From Phellopilus nigrolimitatus (Eukaryota; Basidiomycota; Agaricomycetes; Hymenochaetales; Hymenochaetaceae), in contig JAJOHG010000028.1 of NCBI GenBank assembly GCA_021029095.1, forward strand, positions 310,001 through 374,000: a stretch of 64,000 nt of DNA. The letters run 5' to 3'. Numbering within the stretch: the first letter of the stretch is position 1; every line of letters starts with the position of its first letter. This document shows positions 56,244-64,000 of this stretch, piece after piece. The notes beneath the pieces were generated by a model that was not told the DNA's origin, did no database searches, and saw only the letters and a list, made by a program, of their open reading frames with translations. The position numbers were made by a program, and so were the translations under genes.

Positions 56244-57484
56244 TCACAATTTGGGGCCTACTAAACTACCCAACACCTTTGCGAAAAACTTCATGGTCTT
56301 TTCTGGCTCGTCCCAGTGAGGCTTTGAAACAGAGGTGAGCACAATTTCAAAATGGCAGGTAATGACACTCACGAAATGGTTCGCACCAGGGATCATGAAA
56401 ACTTTCAACTGTCTTCCTTTTATCCCATCCTCGTCAGCCTTCTTTCTCAGCCTCTCAAACCCCCATACGCCATCGACGATCGCCCACGGTGAATGCTCGC
56501 ACCAGACTACATCCACACTGCACTTTGGCCAATACTGGGCAAGAGTATCGTCAAACAGCGCGCGCCGCACGCGCTCCGCGTATATCTCAGGAGCTGCCGT
56601 GCGCGCCGCTACCTCACTGCGCTGCACGGCATCGTAACATGTCACTGCCCGCTCGTCATCCGCAGACATCGTAAGCGTCGTTCCCGTGCGCGCCTTCGCG
56701 TCGGCGACGAGCTGCAAGTCGTTCATGTCGCGAGACGAGAGGCTTGCATGTGTGTAATACGCGCCAACCCATTCACTGAAGCGCCGGGCACGCTCTTCAA
56801 GCGTGAGGGAGTCATCGCGAAGGACGCCGAAGCCATGTTCCAGCGTAGGGAGTCCGAGTATCCAGCGCGGTGCATCTATGCAATTATTGAGTGTACGTAC
56901 ACGAAGCTAGGCAAGGCGGCCACTTACCGAATATCATGAAAGAGCGAAGGAAAGGTGCTATCGCTTCTCTCGTATCTGCAGGGATAGAATCCGCGTAGGA
57001 CAGCATAGGGAGTGTGTAGCCGTTTCCAGATGACCAGGCCATCAAAACAACGCCGCCGGATTTTCCGTCGGACGACACCTTCGGCACGTTCTCCTGTTCA
57101 ACAAAGTGCCTGATAAAGACGGCAAATTCGGTCCCCCGCTCCCGTGCGAACTCATCGTGCGCGACAGCATCATTGCCTCTGATCTTCGCGATATCGTCTT
57201 CTGTGTACGGCGATGACTTGGGATAGTCGCGGCGGTTGACGAGCACGAGGCGGATACGGTAGCGCGGGGCGAGTGGGAGGAGACGTCTGAAAACACCTGC
57301 GTGAAGTGAGTCGACGAATTCCGAAGTTTTTTTCAAGCATGTCATGTAATGCTAGCTTACCACTGTGAAACGCAGTCCCGTGTACTACGATGAACGTCGT
57401 ATAGGGCTCGCTTGCGCCCGCCGGGGCTCCAGTGTCCTCATAGAAAAGGTTGTCACCTTGCTCATTGACGGAAATTAAAGGCAT
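56244..57484 (-). CDS. Alpha/beta hydrolase-fold protein
   Basis: Four exons (57484-57361, 57296-56928, 56875-56373, 56321-56244) join in frame to about 357 aa. The N-terminus MPLISVNEQGDNLFYEDTG and FIVVHGTAFHSG give the early strands and the oxyanion HG motif of the fold. LMAWSSGNG is the nucleophile elbow, with Ser in a small-X-Ser-X-Gly setting. VDVVWCEHSPWAIVDG and MIPGANHF near the end supply the late strand and the catalytic His region. Many fungal members act as esterases or lipases; the substrate is not evident. No signal peptide is seen, so it is probably cytosolic. Single-copy and GC-rich, lying between two kinase units. Confidence 0.82.
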
Positions 57485-58079
57485 AGCATTACTACTTTCG
57501 AGAGACGCGTCGAAGAAGATGGAGATCGCAGCATAGGCATGGTAGGCCTCCTATTAGTGTCTCTCATGAGGTGCAGAGAGGCTTGCGAGAATCCCATACC
57601 TGTCGAAAACCTCGCACGAAACTTATGTATAGGACAGCGACAGTAAGCCGAGACCTAAATAAAGAATTTGACCATGAGGCCCATTCTTCGTTTTCGCAGT
57701 TGAGACTCGAACCTGGTTTAATTTGGCTTCATGGGAGAGTGCATTGTATAAGCATTGTACGTGAATATACATTAAGGGATTGAATTTGCAAATATTGCAA
57801 TCGGTTGATTATCCGTCCAGAAAGGGCAGGCAATGGTATATCCTCGTTTGGTTTCTGAAGGTGTCCAGTCCAAGATTCATTCCAGATGGCGGGTTCTCTA
57901 TAGACTCCACCGAGCGCATCCGGTGTCTGTGAGTATTTTTGAGCATTCAAGTTCCCAGCAGTAGATGAGTTTATAAGATAAGGGTCGGATATAGACTCTG
58001 ATAGAATTCAATTCTCCAGTCCAGCGGCCATACGATGAAAATAAAGACGAAAAGTTGGCAAAGAGCAACGACACGCGCA

Positions 58080-58099
58080 CGCGTAAAGGCCGGCCCTAA
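58080..58099 (+). promoter_or_regulatory. Shared kinase upstream motif, copy 6
   Basis: CGCGTAAAGGCCGGCCCTAA, 140 bp before the FK12 start, same orientation as in the other kinases. Confidence 0.6.
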
Positions 58100-58238
58100 C
58101 TTTGTCATTGTGAAATACGCACCACAGCCACCAGAACAGTCACGTGACACTGCGTCGGCAATTTGAATGGCCTTGACACGCGTGTCAGTCGCTTTGCTCC
58201 TGCACCTTCTTGTCCTCAACCTCCATCTCGACCTGATC

Positions 58239-61079
58239 ATGTCCGCCTCTGGTGAGTAGTAGCTGCTCTCTGAAAGTGTCACATATCCTGACTTTATGAA
58301 CCTTTGCAGCAGAAACGGCGCAGCCGGACGAGTCGGCCCAGTCCGTGCATAGCACACCGTCCAAAGCCCGTCCCAAGTCAGAGAAATACACGAAAGAAAG
58401 CATGGACGACGATCTCGGAAACGACGTTGTTGAATATACGTGCACCGGGATCCCTTTCAACGATTTCCTGAAACTTGCTTTCAATCTCACGGAAGAAGAA
58501 CACGATAAAATTCTGGCTGACGTCGAACTCTGGGCCGTACATAACAACGAGGAGTACAAGGCGGAGTTGAGAAAGTTTGTGGCTCATCGAAAGGAAGATC
58601 AGTTGTACGAGCCGTTCGTGAATATGGGGAATATGATTCTCAAACGTGCCGAATACGAGAGAAACGTGGCGAACGAAAGGAAGATCAAGCTGCTTCAAGT
58701 TGAGAGGGAGATAATGCCTGGCGGTTATGCGGACAGGAAACCCGATGTCGTGTTAGCTCCGGACAATGCCTACGGGAAAAAGGACATGGAGAAGGTCGAC
58801 GCGGCTCGTCGGAAGGCTGAGAGGATGCGCAAGCACGAGGCAAGGGCGGGCGCGAAGGATGCCGTTGAAGCTGCAGAGACCACTAACGCCATCCTGGACA
58901 CAGGAGATGCGGACGCGAACTATGTCTCCGGGGCCCAGTCTAAGGAAGTCATCGAGGCGGATTCAAGCGTCAAGGGCAAGTCCGAAGATCGAGGCGGATT
59001 GACGAAGGTCCGAGTCAATTGGCTAAGTACATTGCTGCCCTTCGAATTCAAGCAAAAAGTTAACAGCACTTCGGAGAAGGAAGACGAGGAGGGTGTTGGT
59101 AATGGAGGACGATCCGGGGAGATAGGGTCGGCAGACACATCGAGGTCGGGTAAAACGAGTAAAGGGAAAGGAAGGAAGCGCCCTGCAGAGGACGAGGCAG
59201 ATGAAGAGTATTCGAGTGGGAAGCGCAACTCGGCTAGTTCGTCCAAGCGTGGCAGGGGTAGTTCCTCCAAGAGCGGCACGGGCAGTTCCTCCAAACGCGG
59301 CACGAGCAGTTCCTCCAAGCGCGGCACGGGCAGTGCCTCCAAGCGCGGCACGGGTAGTTCCTCCAGACAACCTACAGGGAAGGCATCTAATTCTGGAAGG
59401 CCTAGGAAGTCGAGTGCGATTAAGATACCGCCCATGTCCACAGACGGAGGTCAAGGATCTTCGGGAGGACCGAGCAACAACGGGATGCCTCCCAACGATG
59501 TATTTACGAACACGCCTGCATCGGAAGGTCCATCGGAAGTCGTCATGCGCTGCAGCGCTTATCGCGACTATATTCCAGGAGCTACAATGGGGCCTCCAGC
59601 ATCCATGATCATACCTAAAGCCCCCAAAACTCCCCATTCAGTGAGGGTCCAACTTGCAAGCTACGTTGCAGAGGTGTTTAGCGCCCGCGGCGACCGTAAA
59701 TTTGCATTTGCAGTTCTTGTCGAGGGAAACGAGATCACTTTGTTTTTCTACCATCGTTCGGCGATCATCCAAGCGGATCCTTTCGACATCGCGAGTAATC
59801 CGACATATTTCGCCCTTCTTCTCCTTATGTTCTATCGCGACCTTCCTGACCTCGGTTTCAACGAGATCATGGGATACTGCAATCCATTCGATTTCACGGA
59901 CGAATCTACAAACAAACTGCAATCTGGTCTGCTGGAACCTGTGAAAGGCTCGGACACACCATTGGACATTAGCAAGATCGTTTTGGGGGAGAAGCTAGCC
60001 TCCCCCTACTGTTTAATTGGACGCGGAACGTCCGTCATCAAGGCGAACATAGATGGGTATAATCTAGTGATCAAATTCAGTTGGCAAGTCAAGACTCGAA
60101 AAAACGAGGACGAATTCATCCTGGATGCGCGGAAACTGCTCGATATCATCAAGTACATCCCGGAGATATTTGGGAAAGCTGTGGTGAATGACATGACACC
60201 GGTCGCCAAACTCCGAGACGCTTGCATGAGAAAGGGCGAGATTTTCGAAGTGAGGGAGTTTCGGGCTCTCGTCATGAGGGAGTACTTTCATATCTACGAT
60301 CTCGGACCGAGGGACTTCTGGAGTGTGATAGTCCAGATCGCTAAATGTGAGCGATGTGTCTTCTTCGGGTAGATGTACTTATTAAACGTATCACAGGTCT
60401 GCATACGCTATTCGTCCTATTGAAGATGCTGCACGGGGACATCAGTATCAGTAACATCGCGTTCTATAGGAATGACAAGAACGAGATCATCGCCGTCCTG
60501 CTCGATTTCGATCTGGCGTCGTACTTTCCGTTTAAGCAGTCAAGCAACCACCGCACAGGAACGGCGCCGTTCATGGCTCGAGAGGTGCTGAACTTAAACA
60601 AGAAAGAGTTTATCCGTGCGCTTCATCATGACCTGGAGTCTCTCTTCTATATCGTTGTCTGGTATAGCGTTGGATATAAGGGTTACAAAATACCCAAGAA
60701 GGGAGACATTCTGGCTGATTGGAGGAAGGGTTCTTGGGAGAAAATTCTGGTTGCGAAAAACCAATTCATCTCCGGCGAACCGAACGAACCAAACTCGATG
60801 GACTCAATTATTAAATTTGTCGAAGATGAGGATCTCCGTTTTTGCTGTGAAGGAATTGGATCCTGTTTCCATGATGCGAGCGCAGAGATCACTGCTCAAA
60901 GAAAACGAGACAACATTAAAATGCGCGAGTTATCACGCCCGGAGAGAGCGTTGGCGAAGGCTGCAGCGAGCAAGGCGCCTAGGATCTCTGCTCCCCCGGT
61001 CACTTATGCCGAGTGGATGAAAGGTGCCGGTGAAGATCCGTCGTGCACTTGTTGCTTGCAATCGGGCGACACGCAATGA
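58239..61079 (+). CDS. FK12: full-length FunK1-type fungal protein kinase
   Basis: Three exons (58239-58251, 58310-60346, 60397-61079) join in frame to 910 aa, the most complete kinase here. The 13-nt first exon MSAS(G) is supported by frame and by a TTTGCAG acceptor. Domains: N-terminal helical region (about residues 45-150), charged linker with GKGRKRPAEDEADEE, an eight-residue SSSKRGTG tandem repeat (about 315-365), then the kinase. Kinase motifs are LIGRGTSVIKANIDGYNLVI and VIKFSWQ, LHGDISISN with Asp 698 as catalytic residue, LLDFDLA with Asp 720, and GTAPFMAREVL. The tail ends WMKGAGEDPSCTCC plus LQSGDTQ. Likely an active kinase; in this family HGD replaces the usual HRD and DFD replaces DFG. 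Partners unknown. Confidence 0.85.
59236..59365 (+). repeat. 24-bp coding minisatellite in FK12
   Basis: About five and a half tandem units encoding SSSKRGTG variants. FK6 has about three units and FK9 two or three degenerate ones, so the array length differs between paralogs without breaking the frame. Confidence 0.75.
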
Positions 61080-61930
61080 CCGCTACTAATCTCCTTGTAG
61101 GCGGGCTACACTAATTAGTATTTTAACATTGATTCACGAATGGTAGCCACTCATGACTGTGTACTGTAAATTAAACAACATTGGATTATAATAGTTGTGT
61201 TCTGCTTGATACACAATGATCAAACGAAAAATGACAAGTGAATCTCTTGCTTCAATTCCGCGTTGGAGGGATGAACATCTGGTACTCTGATAATTCATAA
61301 TTGAAGAATCGGACGAGTTATATGAAGGCTTAAAAGAAAACGGCCTGACTTCAAGTTCGCAATTGGCTAATTCGTCCACAGAATACAAAACAAAACAAGT
61401 ATATGTGGTATCTGAGTGCATGTCATATCTAACTGTCGAGTGAGTGATTTCACAATTCTGTTGCTTTCCGAGACAGCGCCTCATCAGACTGGATACTATA
61501 TGCACTTGCTTAGGTTGCTTAGGTTGAGTTTGGTTACTTAAGTTCACATACGGAAAGCACCCCTTCGCACGTGAAAATCTGTGCAATTTTACAAATTGAA
61601 ACACACGGTGTGGCTAAGAAATGTTTTTTTAGGGAGACAACGCTGCTTTGATACTTTGAGGGAGAAATTAAAAAATCGGGCTTGTAGAGCTCCCAGCCCC
61701 ATATCATGCGATCATTTACTAGCTTAAATATCGCAAAACGGAGAAGAATTGAGCTCAAACAATCGTTCTGCGCATTTGCGTGTATGTATGGTCATTCCCT
61801 GCTCGCGCTGAGGTCACGTGACAACCGAAAATGCGCTCGCCTCCTGCCCTTTTCTTTACTACAAACTTCTCCTCATAAACAAAAAAAATATGAAGGTGGA
61901 TAGACTTAAAATATTTTTTTGTGGCTTTTT
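61080..61930. other. Intergenic duplicated flank downstream of FK12
   Basis: No gene is seen. The sequence matches 22300-23190 inverted and shorter parts of the flanks of FK9 to FK11. It contains the shared CACGTGAAAATCTGTGCA-like words but no supported feature. Confidence 0.45.
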
Positions 61931-61931
61931 A

Positions 61932-62145
61932 TGTAACCTCCCGGTTACAGTTACCAATCATTGTTAGATAATCATTTCCTATTTCGTATCGTACTTATAT
62001 GCGCGCGCGCCGTAATTCGAGTTTCGTCTTCTCTCACTCGAATTACAGGTACGCGCAAACACTGTATTTATTAGGTCTTCTCTCACACGAATTACAGAGT
62101 TTTCTCCCGTCTGTCTTTAGTGTTCACACCTCGCGGTGTGTTCCA
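61932..62145. mobile_element. Solo LTR of a retrotransposon (214 bp)
   Basis: Begins TGTAACCTCCCGGTTACA and ends GTTCCA, bounded by a perfect 5-bp direct repeat TTTTA (61927-61931 and 62146-62150). The paralogous site at about 22325-22345 (minus strand GTGGCTTTTTGTAAAGAAAAG) lacks it. Two near-copies of TCTTCTCTCACTCGAATTAC lie inside. It has no coding region, and differs from the 527-bp LTR at 20092. Confidence 0.78.
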
Positions 62146-62451
62146 TTTTATAAAGAAAAGTCAGCAAGAAGGGGCTGAATTGCGTCAAGTTGGCCATCTG
62201 TAGGCTTTCGCCACCGGAGTTTCTTAGATTGGCAAATGTCGATCATTTGTCAGATTACGAAGCGTGCACACTCTTTTGGCAGGAGTTGCCTCCCCTCAAT
62301 GTTTTCACGCAGCAGCCAGCCACAGTGAGTGGTCACGTGATGACTGTTTGAGAACCCAATCAGGTTGCTTGCCACATCATTGCCACAAGGGCACTGCGTT
62401 GATTCAATTGGTCCGAAACAACCTGTTCGACGCTTTCCTGAGGATCTTTGG

Positions 62452-62459
62452 TATATAAA
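62452..62459 (+). promoter_or_regulatory. TATA box of FK13
   Basis: TATATAAA in the context TTGGTATATAAACGACGATT, the shared promoter context of the mini kinases. Confidence 0.6.
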
Positions 62460-62586
62460 CGACGATTACGACGAATCTGTAACAAACCTTGAACTCTAGG
62501 TCGCTAAAGGACTCGACAAGGCTAAACCTTTTCAAGATCGCTTGCGAAGATACTTCGACATAATTCTTGACCGTATCGAATCGAAG

Positions 62587-63517
62587 ATGCTCGAGGCCAG
62601 CCAAACTCTTCGAGGGGCTTGCAAGTCAGCAGGAGACTCTCCGACTCTTGCCATTAAGAACCTTTCGGTCTTTCAAGTCAAGGATATTGGTCAGTGGGAT
62701 GCGCCATTCCTAATTCCGTTTAATGGAGGTGAGTGCATCTTGTCTCAAGGAGAGCGTCGCTGAGTATATCATAGCAACTATGGATAAGCTGTTTAGATCT
62801 ACAGTAGTGCTTCCCCTCGACGGAAGCGTCGCCACGTCTGGCTTCGTCAATTGCGAGAACAAAGAAATGCCCGTGGACACCTTTCTCGATTTAGATTTGG
62901 AGATGGTCTCTCCGTCCAAGCAGTCAAGCAATCATCGCACAGGAACAGTGCCTTTTATGGCTCGAGAAGTGCTCGACCTCAGCAACAAAGAATTCACCCG
63001 TGGGTTTCATCACGATCTTGAGTCTGTCTTCTATGTCGTTGTCTGGCAGGGCGCTGGATATAAAGGAAGCAAAGTACCAAAGAAGGGAGACATTCTGGCT
63101 GAATGGAGGGAGTTGTCTTGGAACAAAATTCCGGCTGCAAAGGAGTTATTCATCAGAGAAAAAAGCACAAGGAAGGTGATCCTTGATTGTATCGAGGACG
63201 AAAAGCTTCGCTTTCGATGTCAAGGACTTGGAACTTGTTTTCAGAAAGAGAATGTAAAGTTCGATGTTCAAGAGATACTAGAAGACGAAAAAGCGCTCGA
63301 GCTGGCAATCGAGGAGAGGATACTCGCAGCCAAAGCTACGACGCAGACGGCTGCTATGACTGCTCCCCCGGTCACTTATGCCCAGTGGATGAAAGGCGCT
63401 GGTGAAGATCCGTCGTGCACTTGTTGTTCGCAATCGGGCGACACGCACAGCTTACTCAAGAGTGCCGCTAAACAGAGGTTATCTCTTGTAGGCGGGCTAC
63501 ACAAATTAGCATTTTAA
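62587..63517 (+). CDS. FK13: short FunK1-type kinase-like protein (mini form)
   Basis: Exon 1 ends at 62728 and exon 2 runs 62775-63517 with a 46-nt intron in phase 1. As in FK10 the usual MGDFD start is gone (GAAGATACTTCGAC), so the first in-frame ATG is 62587 (MLEASQTLRGACKS), giving about 294 aa. Catalytic-loop position LPLDGSVATS; LDLDLE, GTVPFMAREVLDL and the tail EDPSCTCCSQSGDTH are present. The front half matches FK10, the segment from HHDLESVFYVVVWQGAGY to the tail matches FK5 almost exactly, and the C-terminal extension (SLLKSAAKQRLSL...) matches FK4. It is thus a three-way mosaic. Confidence 0.55.
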
Positions 63518-63839
63518 CATTGATTCACGAATGGTAGCCACTCACGACTGTGTATTGTAACTTAGACAACTTTGGATTATAATAGCTGTGTTATACACAA
63601 TGATCACCGAATGTACATGGAAGAACAAGAGATGCTGACTCGCCGAAAACAGATTCTAAATTTATGTGCTTATGTCTATGTGACAGATGTGATGCCTCGA
63701 AAAGTGATAAGTAATCTCTCGTTTCATTGCCGAGCTGATGGCACCTGTTATTTTGATGCCTGAAGGATCGGTCGAGTAATATGAAGCCTCAAAATTGTGG
63801 TAAGACCTGACTCCAGGTTCGCGAGTTTTCTCATTCGCC

Positions 63840-63872
63840 CATGGGTTCCTAAACAAAACATGTCCGCACAGT
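63840..63872 (+). other. Unoccupied Harbinger target site (paralogous)
   Basis: CATGGGTTCCTAAACAAAAC followed by ATGTCCGCACAG is the uninterrupted version of the sequence flanking the transposon at 49602-52841, with a single TAA at the site. Confidence 0.85.
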
Positions 63873-64000
63873 ATGAGTAAGAGAATTCAAGTCTGGCTGA
63901 GTTTTGTTTAAACAGTGGTGGTATTGTGAGCTCACCACGGAAGACGTGTGGCACCACTCTTTCACTGCTAAAACCGTGCTCGACACAAGCACGGAATAAA
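63873..64000 (-). repeat. Start of a fifth module R copy, cut by the window end
   Basis: The sequence continues as at 52876-53000 (GTGGTATTGTGAGCTCACCA and on). The duplicated unit therefore extends beyond this window. Confidence 0.6.

Noticed and set aside
705..58099. CCCTAA-containing motifs as interstitial telomere repeats
   Set aside because: CCCTAA occurs only once per motif copy, never in tandem.
60347..60372. Ultra-short (22-27 nt) introns in the long kinases, using GTGAGC...GGGTAG
   Set aside because: A conventional 50-nt intron ending CACAG at 60396 also restores the frame (AKCLHTLF) and matches the intron phase and position in the mini kinases, so no special mechanism is needed.

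Overview
The window looks like nuclear DNA of a basidiomycete, most likely an agaricomycete. Genes are split by short (about 45-60 nt) GT-AG introns. The dominant family is the fungal-specific FunK1-type protein kinase, and the other genes (sugar/H+ symporter, HotDog thioesterase, ZZ zinc-finger protein, C2H2 protein, PIF/Harbinger transposon) fit such a genome. The species cannot be named from sequence alone. GC-rich, well-conserved single-copy genes (histidine phosphatase 2136-2889, thioesterase 4018-5133, sugar transporter 34148-36070, alpha/beta hydrolase 56244-57484) stand as islands among AT-richer, duplicated and partly decayed kinase DNA.

Layout. 1-6.8 kb: short kinase FK1, histidine phosphatase, thioesterase, short kinase FK2. 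7.07-12.69 kb: a foldback-like element whose ends are inverted arrays of short palindromes. Its centre holds a degenerate ZZ-type gene, itself interrupted by an antisense coiled-coil gene fragment. 12.9-32.5 kb: left arm of a very large inverted duplication, with kinases FK3-FK7, two C2H2 zinc-finger loci (one decayed), two copies of an unidentified module called R here, and a solo LTR. 32.5-36.6 kb: spacer carrying the intact sugar transporter. 36.6-55.5 kb: right arm in mirror order, with FK8-FK11, zinc-finger loci, R modules and a complete PIF/Harbinger transposon inserted in it. 56.2-57.5 kb: alpha/beta hydrolase. 57.5-64 kb: a third, direct copy of the kinase unit (FK12, FK13, another solo LTR), running out of the window.

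The most notable points are: (1) a repeated two-tier kinase family, in which full-length FunK1 proteins of about 850-910 aa sit beside intact mini-versions of about 285-300 aa that lack the N-lobe and the catalytic aspartate but keep the C-lobe and a cysteine-rich tail; (2) a 20-bp motif in fixed orientation upstream of six of these kinases; (3) chimeric tails that suggest segment swapping between copies; (4) a mobile-looking foldback structure enclosing a host-type gene; (5) a Harbinger element with perfect 31-bp inverted repeats, TAA target duplication and two unoccupied paralogous sites in the same window. Exon boundaries were worked out by hand from frame, splice sites and comparison between copies. 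No database search was possible.
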